64,000 nt of DNA, from NCBI GenBank assembly GCA_028287465.1, contig JAQBPO010000050.1, positions 62,001 through 126,000 on the forward strand, in the 5' to 3' direction. This DNA comes from Fibrobacterota bacterium (GTDB lineage: Bacteria; Fibrobacterota; Fibrobacteria; UBA11236). A program made the translations under genes and the position numbers. Under the pieces are notes generated by a model. It did no database searches. It saw only the letters and a list, made by a program, of their open reading frames with translations, and had not been told where the DNA came from. Shown piece after piece: positions 18,219 to 25,503 of this stretch; positions within the stretch are counted from its first letter, which is position 1; each line of letters begins with the position of its first letter.

Positions 18219-18725
18219 ATGCGTTGGCTATACGAATTGACGGTCTGGCTCCATATACTCGCCGCGATGGTATGGATCGGAGGCGCGGCCTTCATCGCCC
18301 TGGTGCTGGTTCCCGCCGTACGCGCTCCCGGGTTCGCCCCGGTGGCGCCATCCATTTTGAGGGCCGGAGCCATGAGGTTCCGTACCGTAGGTTGGATCAG
18401 CCTCGCGATCCTGGTCCTTACCGGTTGCGCCATCCTGGGTTTCCGCGGATTCGGCTGGAATGACTGCCTGACGGGTGCGGTGTTCCGCGGCGATTTCGGG
18501 AAGGCGCTTGCGATCAAGCTGATCCTGGTCACGGCGATTCTCTCGATAAGCGGCTTCCATGACTTTTACCTGGGCCCCAAGGCCGCGGGGATCATCCTGG
18601 AGGATCCCGGGAGCGCAGCGGCCTCCGCGGCACGGAAGCGGGCCGCCCTCTTCGGGCGCTTTGTCCTCGGGATCGGTTTGTTCGCGGTCCTCGCCGCGGT
18701 GATGTTGGTGCGCGGGATTCCCTAG
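18219..18725 (+). CDS. CopD-like integral membrane protein
   Basis: About 168 residues with four predicted membrane helices (LTVWLHILAAMVWIGGAAFI; WISLAILVLTGCAILGF; ALAIKLILVTAILSISGF; FGRFVLGIGLFAVLAAVML). The opening WLHILAAMVWIGG motif and the later HDFYLGPKA resemble CopD/cytochrome b561-like membrane proteins with histidine ligands in helices. Start at the ATG at 18219, with AGGGAG upstream; the frame extends 10 codons further. A copper- or haem-handling role near the nos operon is plausible but unproven. Confidence 0.7.
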   Translation: MRWLYELTVWLHILAAMVWIGGAAFIALVLVPAVRAPGFAPVAPSILRAGAMRFRTVGWISLAILVLTGCAILGFRGFGWNDCLTGAVFRGDFGKALAIKLILVTAILSISGFHDFYLGPKAAGIILEDPGSAAASAARKRAALFGRFVLGIGLFAVLAAVMLVRGIP

Positions 18726-18788
18726 CGCGCCGGCAAGCTCTTCCTCGATCGGTTCCGGGTTCCGCTCCCCGATTACTTCGAATGCCTA

Positions 18789-18826
18789 ATTGCCTCTAAT
18801 GCCTTTCCGGTTTGCCATTAAGGCAA
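18789..18826. promoter_or_regulatory. Imperfect inverted repeat upstream of the nos operon, containing TTGCC-N5-GGCAA
   Basis: ATTGCCTCTAATG (18789-18801) faces CATTAAGGCAAT (18815-18826), a 12-bp stem with one bulged base. The right arm is part of a perfect TTGCC-ATTAA-GGCAA palindrome at 18812-18826. It lies about 175-210 bases upstream of the cytochrome gene that opens the nos operon and 64 bases past the CopD-like stop. No T run follows, so an operator is more likely than a terminator. The palindrome recurs with one mismatch at 50858-50872. Confidence 0.45.
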
Positions 18827-18999
18827 TCCGCGAAGCCGGCGAACGGTAAATCGCCCTTCCGATCCCGCCAATCAGGGATGAAACAGCCACGGTCCTCCCG
18901 GTTCATCATGGCATCGCCCTTGCTCTAGTCAAGGGCATGCGACGGTTGCGGTCCGGACTCAGGGCTCCCGGCGAAGGACGGAAGGAAAGGAATTCGAAT

Positions 19000-19488
19000 A
19001 TGCGTACTAGAACCAGGAATAACGCGGCGGGGTTTAAGCTGGGCGCGATCCTCGCGCTGTCCATGGGTATCTTCATCGCGGGATGCGGTAAGAAGGAGGA
19101 GGCCGCGGACAACGCAAAGGCTCCCGCAGCGGAATCGAAGCCGGTGGATGAAGCCGCTTCCAAAGGGGTAGGTCCCATCCAGTCCGTCGCCATCGGCGCG
19201 GATCTGGATCCGGCCATGGTCGCCAAGGGGGAGAAGATTTTCTCCGGCACCTGTTCGGCCTGCCATAAGATGGACACGCGCTACGTAGGTCCCGCCCTGG
19301 CCGGAGTCTCCAAGCGCAGGACCCCGGAATGGATCATGAACATGATCATGAATCCCGCCGGAATGACGCAAAGCGATCCGACCGCCAAGGCCCTGTTGGG
19401 CGAATACATGACCCAGATGTCGGTCATCGCCACCGAGGAAGAGGCCCGCGCGGTGCTGGAATATTTCAGAAAGCACGACGGTATATAA
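19000..19488 (+). CDS. Lipoprotein monohaem cytochrome c (likely NosZ electron donor)
   Basis: 163 residues from the ATG at 19000 (AAGGA upstream). The lipoprotein signal ends in GIFIAGC; an Ala/Glu/Lys linker follows, then a class I cytochrome domain with CSACH haem-binding and a Met ligand probably in YMTQMSVI. Anchored in the periplasm, it should shuttle electrons. Its stop is only 19 bases before the nosZ start, and clade II nos clusters commonly carry cytochromes c next to nosZ, so it is probably the immediate donor to the reductase. Confidence 0.9.
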   Translation: MRTRTRNNAAGFKLGAILALSMGIFIAGCGKKEEAADNAKAPAAESKPVDEAASKGVGPIQSVAIGADLDPAMVAKGEKIFSGTCSACHKMDTRYVGPALAGVSKRRTPEWIMNMIMNPAGMTQSDPTAKALLGEYMTQMSVIATEEEARAVLEYFRKHDGI

Positions 19489-19507
19489 AATGCGAAAAGG
19501 AGTCCAA

Positions 19508-21505
19508 GTGAAGAACGTATGGTCCAACCGGATGGCGGCGATGGGTATCGCCGGGATCGCCCTGGCGTCCCTCGCCGGCTGCGAAAAACAGGTCGCCCGC
19601 AAGGCGGCCCCCGGCATTTCCGGGGACGCGGCGCAGAAAGTCTACGTCGCTCCGGGAACCCATGATGAATTGTACGGGTTTTTCTCCGGCGGTTTCAGCG
19701 GGCAATTGTCCGTGGTGGGGCTTCCGTCCGGAAGGACCCTGAGGGTCATTCCCGTTTTCTCGCAGAATCCGGAAAACGCCTACGGGTATTCCGAAGAGAC
19801 CAAGGCGCTGTTGAACACCAGCTTCGGTTTCGTGCCCTGGGACGATGCGCATCATCCGCAGCTTTCCCAGACCAACGGCGAGGTGGACGGCCGATTCGTG
19901 TTCATCAACGGCAACAACACGCCCCGCATCGCCCGCATCGATCTGCGGACCTTCGAGACGGTGGAGACGATCGAGATCCCGAACAGCGCGGGCAACCACA
20001 GTTCGCCCTTCACCACGGAGAATTCCGAATACCTGGTGGCCGGGACGCGTTTTTCCGTCCCGATCCCCCAGGTCAGCGAAGCCATCCGCAATTACGCCAA
20101 GGACTTCAAGGCCGCCATGTCCTTCGTTTCCGTGAACAAGGAGACGGGCCGCATGGCCGTGGCGTTCCAGATCCTCCTCCCCGGTTTCGATTACGACAAG
20201 GCCCATTGCGGCAAGGGGCCGTCCAAGGATTGGGCGTTCTTCTCTTCCTACAACGTGGAACAGGCGCATACCCTCAAGGAGGTGAACGCCTCCCAACGCG
20301 ACAAGGACTTCATCGCGGCCATCAACTGGAAAAAGGCCGAGGCCTGCGTGGCCGCGGGCAAGGGCAGGGACGTGGACGGCGTCCATTTCGACAATTACCT
20401 GGATGAAGCCACCCAGACCGCGACCAGCGAAATCCGCCGCAAGGTCCGCATGATCACGCCCGCCGAATGCCCCGATATCGTCTACTACCTGCCCACCCCC
20501 AAGTCCCCGCACGGCGTGGACGTGGATCCCACGGGCGAATACATCGTCGCCGGCGGCAAGCTCGCCAGCGTGATCCCGGTCCATTCCTTCACCAAGATGC
20601 TCAAGGCCATCGAGGCCAAGGCCTTCGACGGCGATGCCATGGGCATCCCCATCCTCAAGTACGACCAGGTCCTGGCCGGGGAAGTGGACAAGCCCGGGCT
20701 CGGCCCGCTCCACACCGAATTCGACGGCCTCGGCAACGCCTACACCTCCATGTTCCTGTCCTCGGAAATCGTGAAATGGAAGCTGGGCACCTGGGAAATC
20801 CTCGACCGGATCCCCTGCTATTACGCCATCGGCCATTTGATGGTGCCCATGGGCGACACCCGTAAGCCCTACGGCAAATACGTGATAGCCTTGAACAAGA
20901 TCACCAAGGACCGCTATCTGCCCACCGGTCCTGAGTTGACGCAATCCTCCCAGTTGATCGATATCACCGGCGAGAAGATGAAACTGCTGTCCGAGTTCCC
21001 CACCAGCGGCGAGCCGCATTACGCGCAAGCGCTGCCGGCCGCCCTGGTCGAGCCGAAAAGCGTGAAAATCTACAAGCTGAGCGAGAACCATCATCCCGAC
21101 GCCATCAAGAGCGAGAAGGAAGCCCGGGTGGAGCGCAAGGGCAAGGCCGTCCATATCTACGCCTCCGTCATCCGGAGCCATTTCGTGCCGGACAATATCG
21201 AAGGCGCCAACCTCGGGGATACGCTGTATTTCCACATCACCAACCTGGAGCAGGATTGGGACGTGCCCCATGGATTCGCGATGATGGGCGCCCAGACGAC
21301 GGAGCTCCTCATCATGCCCGGGCAGACGCGGACGATCAAGTTCGTGGCGAACAGGGTCGGGGTCATTCCCTTCTATTGCACGGATTTCTGCTCGGCGCTC
21401 CATCAGGAAATGCAGGGCTATATCCGCATCTCCCCTCCGGGTGAAAAGGTCGAGCTGACCTTCTCCACCGGCAAGGAAGAAGCGCCGCTCAAAGACGGAA
21501 TCTGA
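19508..21505 (+). CDS. nosZ: Nitrous-oxide reductase, clade II (Sec-dependent, lipoprotein-like)
   Basis: Reduces N2O to N2 in the periplasm. The seven-bladed propeller part shows family segments with CuZ histidines (DDAHHPQLS, SAGNHSSPF, SPHGVDVDPTGEYIVAGGKL). The C-terminal cupredoxin has the CuA site FYCTDFCSALHQEMQGY. The leader (SNRMAAMGIAGIALASLAGC) has no twin-arginine motif and ends in a lipobox-like LAGC, the clade II pattern. I choose the GTG at 19508 because AAAAGGAG stands 6 bases before it; the ATG at 19490, two bases past the cytochrome stop, has no such site and adds six residues. About 665 residues, normal for the family. Confidence 0.97.
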   Translation: MKNVWSNRMAAMGIAGIALASLAGCEKQVARKAAPGISGDAAQKVYVAPGTHDELYGFFSGGFSGQLSVVGLPSGRTLRVIPVFSQNPENAYGYSEETKALLNTSFGFVPWDDAHHPQLSQTNGEVDGRFVFINGNNTPRIARIDLRTFETVETIEIPNSAGNHSSPFTTENSEYLVAGTRFSVPIPQVSEAIRNYAKDFKAAMSFVSVNKETGRMAVAFQILLPGFDYDKAHCGKGPSKDWAFFSSYNVEQAHTLKEVNASQRDKDFIAAINWKKAEACVAAGKGRDVDGVHFDNYLDEATQTATSEIRRKVRMITPAECPDIVYYLPTPKSPHGVDVDPTGEYIVAGGKLASVIPVHSFTKMLKAIEAKAFDGDAMGIPILKYDQVLAGEVDKPGLGPLHTEFDGLGNAYTSMFLSSEIVKWKLGTWEILDRIPCYYAIGHLMVPMGDTRKPYGKYVIALNKITKDRYLPTGPELTQSSQLIDITGEKMKLLSEFPTSGEPHYAQALPAALVEPKSVKIYKLSENHHPDAIKSEKEARVERKGKAVHIYASVIRSHFVPDNIEGANLGDTLYFHITNLEQDWDVPHGFAMMGAQTTELLIMPGQTRTIKFVANRVGVIPFYCTDFCSALHQEMQGYIRISPPGEKVELTFSTGKEEAPLKDGI

Positions 21506-21528
21506 GGGCAGGGGAGGAAGGAGTAAAG

Positions 21529-22656
21529 ATGATTCTCGTCAGCCAGAAACCGGAGCCGGACATCGGAAAAGGCATCGGAAAAGGCATCGGAAAAAGCATC
21601 GGAAAAAGCATCGGAAAAAGCCGCCCTTGGTTGGAGTCCCTCCTTCTGGTCCTGGCGGGGATCGCCCTGCTCGCCTCCCTCGGCTTCCCCATGTGGCGCA
21701 TCACCCTGGATGCGCCGCAATACCCGGAAGGGATGGGAATGCAGATCTGGTCCCGGACCATAGTGGGGGAGAATCCCAATGATCTGGACATCATCAATGA
21801 GCTCAATCATTATATCGGCATGAAGAAAATCGTCCCGGAATCCATTCCCGAGCTCGGTTTCATCATGCCGCTCACCTTGGTGTTCGCCCTGGTCTGTTTC
21901 CTCGCCGCTTTCCGGCCGAGGATGTGGTCGACGGGAACCATCCTTGCCGGCCTGACGGGATTGGGCGCGTACGGCATGTACGATTTCTGGAAGTGGGAAT
22001 ACGAGTACGGCCACGATTTGAATCCCATGGCGGCCATCAAGGTGCCGGGGATGAGCTATCAACCGCCTCTGATCGGCGAAGCCAAGCTACTGAATTTCCT
22101 ATCCACTTCCTGGCCGGCCCCGGGCGGGTATCTCCTTTTCCTGGGGGGAGTCCTGATCGCCTTGTCCCTGGCGGTTTCCATATCGCGCCGTTGGGGATGG
22201 GGAGTCGGCATGGGGAAGGCAAGCCGGCCCCATGCGGCGGGCGCTCTCCTGGCTTTATGTCTATTATTCACCGGGTGCGGCAAGGCCGGACCGGAGGCCT
22301 TCCATTGGGGAGAGGATGCCTGCCACTTTTGCAAGATGACCTTGGTGCAGAAGGGCTTCGCGGCCCAGCGCATCAATGAAAAGGGAAAGGTCTTCGTATA
22401 CGACGCCATAGAATGCCTGATGGGAGATCTCAAGGCGAAACCGCTGCGTCCCGGGGAGGCATTGTTCGTTTCGGACTGGAGCCGGCCGGAGGCGGCGGTG
22501 ATGGATGCGAATGCGGGTTTCTTCCTGAAGGGCGGGCATATCCCCAGCCCCATGGGAAGCGCCCTGGCCGCCTTCCGATCCAGGGATTCCGCGGTGGCCT
22601 ACCAGGGCCGCGTGGGCGGGGAAGTATCGGACTGGAGCGGTCTGCAAAAGCTCTGA
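21529..22656 (+). CDS. nosL: Fusion of a tetraspan NosB-like membrane domain and a NosL copper-chaperone domain
   Basis: 375 residues, ATG at 21529 after an ideal GGAGGAAGGAG region. Residues 11-31 encode a GIGK/SIGK repeat from a DNA tandem repeat. Residues about 34-225 hold four membrane helices with a large outside loop, resembling NosB, the tetraspan protein special to clade II nos clusters. Around residue 245 a second lipobox-like ALCLLFTGC precedes a NosL domain with the copper-binding motif CHFCKM and DAIECLMGDL. NosL delivers Cu(I) for CuZ/CuS assembly and is normally a separate lipoprotein. The frame runs through without a break, so the fusion seems genuine. Confidence 0.88.
   Translation: MILVSQKPEPDIGKGIGKGIGKSIGKSIGKSRPWLESLLLVLAGIALLASLGFPMWRITLDAPQYPEGMGMQIWSRTIVGENPNDLDIINELNHYIGMKKIVPESIPELGFIMPLTLVFALVCFLAAFRPRMWSTGTILAGLTGLGAYGMYDFWKWEYEYGHDLNPMAAIKVPGMSYQPPLIGEAKLLNFLSTSWPAPGGYLLFLGGVLIALSLAVSISRRWGWGVGMGKASRPHAAGALLALCLLFTGCGKAGPEAFHWGEDACHFCKMTLVQKGFAAQRINEKGKVFVYDAIECLMGDLKAKPLRPGEALFVSDWSRPEAAVMDANAGFFLKGGHIPSPMGSALAAFRSRDSAVAYQGRVGGEVSDWSGLQKL
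21561..21620 (+). repeat. 12-bp tandem repeat, five copies, inside the nosL-fusion gene
   Basis: Five head-to-tail copies of CATCGGAAAARG. The first two end in GG and the last three in AG, suggesting two expansion steps. The repeat encodes a cytoplasmic Ile-Gly-Lys-(Gly/Ser) ladder at the N-terminus. Since the unit is a multiple of three, copy-number change would alter length and not frame. Confidence 0.95.
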
Positions 22657-22670
22657 AGGCCCCGCCGCAT

Positions 22671-23933
22671 ATGTCATTCCCCACCGCGGCCGTCCTTTTC
22701 CTGATCTTCCTTGCGCCCTTATGCCTACGGGCCGCGGATACGCTCTCCGTGGGGGCCGGCCGTTCCTACGCGCGCCTTGGCGACGCCTTGGCGGCAAGCC
22801 GCGACGGCGACTTCATCCGCGTGGCTGCCGGGACGTATCCCGAAAAAGGACTCACCGTCCGCAAGCGCGTTACCATCCAGGGCGAGGGCTGGCCGGTTTT
22901 CGACGCGCAGGGCGGGGAAACCATCCTGGACCTCCGCGCGGACGGGGTGACGGTGCGCGGCCTGGTCTTCCGCGGGGTCGGGGTCAATTATCTCAGGGAG
23001 TGCGGCGCCATCTGGGTGACCGAAGCGGCCGACGCCCTGATCGAGGGCAACCGGTTCGAACATGATTTCTTCGGCGTCTACGGCGCCCATGTCAGGCGCG
23101 TGACCGTAAAGGGGAACGTATTCGAAGGCCTGTGGGGCAAGGAGACGGCCAACGGGAACGGCCTGCATTTCTGGAAAAGCGACAGCATAACCATCATCGA
23201 CAATGCCATCCGGGGCCATCGGGACGGCATCTACCTGGAGTTCACGGGGAACAGCACGGTCATCGGCAACACCTGCGAGAAGAACGTCCGCTACGGCCTC
23301 CATTTCATGTACGCCAACGGCAATACCTACCTCCGCAACACCTTCCGGACCAATGGATCCGGGGTGGCCGTGATGTATTCCCGGAACGTGGACATGCGCG
23401 GCAACCGCTTCGAGAGGAATTGGGGCGCGGCCAGCTACGGTCTGCTCCTGAAGTCGATAACGGGAAGCCGGATCGAGGACAATGTGTTCGAACGGAATAC
23501 CGTCGCGGTATTCCAGGAGGCCAGCAGCCGCATCGGGCTCTCGGGAAACCTTTTCAAGGACAATGGCTGGGGATTGCGCATCGTCTCGGATTGCGATGCG
23601 AACACCTATACGGGGAACCGGTTCACGGGCAATACCTTCGATCTGGCCTACAATGCCAGCCCGGAGAACACCAATACCTTCACCGGGAATTCCTGGGACC
23701 ACTATCAGGGCTGGGACCTGGACAAGGACGGCATCGGCGATATCCCGCACCGGCCCGTGGAGCTTTTCCCCGCCATCATGCAGGACCATCCCCAGGCGAT
23801 GGTCCTTTTGCGGAGCCACTTCGTGACCTTGCTCAACGTCCTGGAAAGGATGTTCCCCACCTTATCGCCGCCCACCCTGGAAGATCGGCGGCCCTTGATG
23901 CCCGTCGCCAGGGCGGCCAGGAAGGCTCCATGA
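22671..23933 (+). CDS. nosD: NosD, periplasmic copper-insertion protein
   Basis: 421 residues from the ATG at 22671 with a Sec signal peptide (AAVLFLIFLAPLCLRAADT). The body is a right-handed parallel beta-helix of CASH type with many NxF/NxI turns (IEGNRFEHDFFGVYG, GNGLHFWKSDSITIIDN, YGLHFMYANGNTYLRN, NSWDHYQGWDLDKDGIGD). NosD works with NosFY in maturing the NosZ copper-sulfur cluster. It follows the nosL fusion by 14 bases and overlaps nosF by four (ATGA), indicating translational coupling. The frame remains open upstream, but the NosL domain occupies that region in another frame. Confidence 0.95.
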   Translation: MSFPTAAVLFLIFLAPLCLRAADTLSVGAGRSYARLGDALAASRDGDFIRVAAGTYPEKGLTVRKRVTIQGEGWPVFDAQGGETILDLRADGVTVRGLVFRGVGVNYLRECGAIWVTEAADALIEGNRFEHDFFGVYGAHVRRVTVKGNVFEGLWGKETANGNGLHFWKSDSITIIDNAIRGHRDGIYLEFTGNSTVIGNTCEKNVRYGLHFMYANGNTYLRNTFRTNGSGVAVMYSRNVDMRGNRFERNWGAASYGLLLKSITGSRIEDNVFERNTVAVFQEASSRIGLSGNLFKDNGWGLRIVSDCDANTYTGNRFTGNTFDLAYNASPENTNTFTGNSWDHYQGWDLDKDGIGDIPHRPVELFPAIMQDHPQAMVLLRSHFVTLLNVLERMFPTLSPPTLEDRRPLMPVARAARKAP

Positions 23934-24664
23934 CTCCCGTCCCCTTGAGCGTAGTCGAACTCCAAAAGGCCTATGGCCGGAAACAGGTCCTGCGCGGGTT
24001 CACCCTGGAAGCGCGGCCGGGAACGGTGACGGCGATCCTGGGTTCCAACGGCAGCGGCAAATCCACCTTCATGCGCTGCCTGGTGGGCCTGCACGTCTTC
24101 AAATCCGGCTCCATCCGGGTGATGGGCGACGATGTGCGCCTCGGCCCGGCCTATAGGAAACATATCGGTTACATGCCCCAATATCCGGGCTTCCCGGAAA
24201 ACCTCACGGTGCGGGAAATCGCGAAGCTGGTTTCCCAGGTCCGCAAGGTGGCCCCGGATTTCAAAAGGGGAGGCGAAATGGGCGTGGAGGGGTTCCTGGA
24301 CCAGAAGTGGAAAACCCTGTCGGGAGGCATGAAGCAGAAGGTGAACGCCACCTTGGCCGTGGCGTTCGATGCGCCCATCCTGGTCCTCGACGAACCCACG
24401 GCAAGCCTGGATCCGGCCTCGCGGCTTAAGCTGGTCGATCTTCTCAAGCGGGAGCGGAACCAAGGGAAATGCATCCTGCTCTCCACCCATATGCTCGGGG
24501 ATCTTTGGGAGCTGGCGGATACCTTGGCCTTTCTGCGCGAGGGGCGCGTCCACGCCGTTCCCGCCAAGGACATGCCCGGCAAGGGCACGGACATCGGCCT
24601 GTTCGAGCGCAGCGTCGCCGCGGGCCTGGAAACGCCCGTCGATGGGACGGGGGGAACGCCATGA
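23930..24664 (+). CDS. nosF: NosF, ABC transporter ATP-binding protein
   Basis: About 244 residues. Walker A is GSNGSGKST, the Q-loop region is MPQYPGF, the signature is LSGGMKQK, Walker B is ILVLDEPTASLDP and the H-loop is STHM. It powers the NosFDY complex that supports copper-site assembly in NosZ. The start ATG at 23930 overlaps the nosD stop (ATGA), and its own stop overlaps the nosY start in the same way. The ORF is open far upstream in this frame, but that portion lies inside nosD. Confidence 0.95.
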   Translation: MTPVPLSVVELQKAYGRKQVLRGFTLEARPGTVTAILGSNGSGKSTFMRCLVGLHVFKSGSIRVMGDDVRLGPAYRKHIGYMPQYPGFPENLTVREIAKLVSQVRKVAPDFKRGGEMGVEGFLDQKWKTLSGGMKQKVNATLAVAFDAPILVLDEPTASLDPASRLKLVDLLKRERNQGKCILLSTHMLGDLWELADTLAFLREGRVHAVPAKDMPGKGTDIGLFERSVAAGLETPVDGTGGTP

Positions 24665-25443
24665 GGGCCGTATTCCTGTTCTGCCTCAAGGATCTCTTCC
24701 GCAGCCGCTTCATCGGGGCGTATTTCCTCTTCCATCTGGCCGCGGGATACGGACTCATGCAGTTCGCGCCCACGAGTTCGGCCGGACTGGGCGCCTTGTT
24801 GAGCCTGGTCCTGTTTCTCGCGCCTTTGTGCGCCATCGTATTCGGGACCTTGTATTTCTACCAGTCCCGGGGATTCCAGGAACTGATGCTCGCCCAACCG
24901 GTCAGCCGCAAGGCGCTGCTGGCCGGCCAGGGCTTGGCCCTTTCCCTGGCTCTCAGCCTGGCTTTCGGGCTGGGATTGGGGATCCCGACCGTGGCGGCGG
25001 GGTTCAATACCGGCGCGGACGTCCTGTTGCTGGCCGTTTTCCTGGGAGGCGGCATCCTGCTCCATCTGAGTTTCCTGGCGCTGGCCTTCCTGATCGCCCT
25101 GACCGTGGAGGATCGCCTGCGCGGATTCTCGACCAGCCTGGTCCTTTGGCTGATGCTGGTATTCCTGTATGACGGGGGGCTGCTTTATATCCTGACCTAT
25201 TTTTCGGATTACCCCCTGGATCGGTTCACCATCGGCGCCATCCTGCTCAATCCCGTGGATCTGGAACGCATCCTGGTCCTGATGCAGTTGGACGCTTCCG
25301 TACTCCTGGGATATACCGGGGCGGTGTTCCGGAGGTTCTTCGGGACCGCCTTGGGGATCTTCACCGCCCTGGGCGCCATGATCCTTTGGGTCGTTCTGCC
25401 TACGGCTCTGTTCTTCCACCGCCTGGAGAAGAAGGACTTCTAG
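24661..25443 (+). CDS. nosY: NosY, ABC transporter permease
   Basis: 260 residues with six hydrophobic segments (for example LLSLVLFLAPLCAIVFGTLY, ALSLALSLAFGLGLGIPTVA, LVLWLMLVFLYDGGLLYIL, IFTALGAMILWVVLPTALFF). YQSRGFQELMLAQPVSRKAL is the typical coupling region of NosY-type permeases. It forms the membrane part of the NosFDY complex. Start ATG 24661 overlaps the nosF stop. It is the last gene of the operon; the next gene is convergent, 60 bases away, with no clear terminator in between. Confidence 0.94.
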   Translation: MRAVFLFCLKDLFRSRFIGAYFLFHLAAGYGLMQFAPTSSAGLGALLSLVLFLAPLCAIVFGTLYFYQSRGFQELMLAQPVSRKALLAGQGLALSLALSLAFGLGLGIPTVAAGFNTGADVLLLAVFLGGGILLHLSFLALAFLIALTVEDRLRGFSTSLVLWLMLVFLYDGGLLYILTYFSDYPLDRFTIGAILLNPVDLERILVLMQLDASVLLGYTGAVFRRFFGTALGIFTALGAMILWVVLPTALFFHRLEKKDF

Positions 25444-25503
25444 GCGAAGACCCTTACCGTCCCTCGGCCATCCCCCGACCAACCCCCGGACCCCCGGGGA
25501 CGC

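Noticed and set aside
19466-21403. 645-codon minus-strand open frame
   Set aside because: Antisense shadow of nosZ, with His/Gly-rich composition and no recognisable motif.
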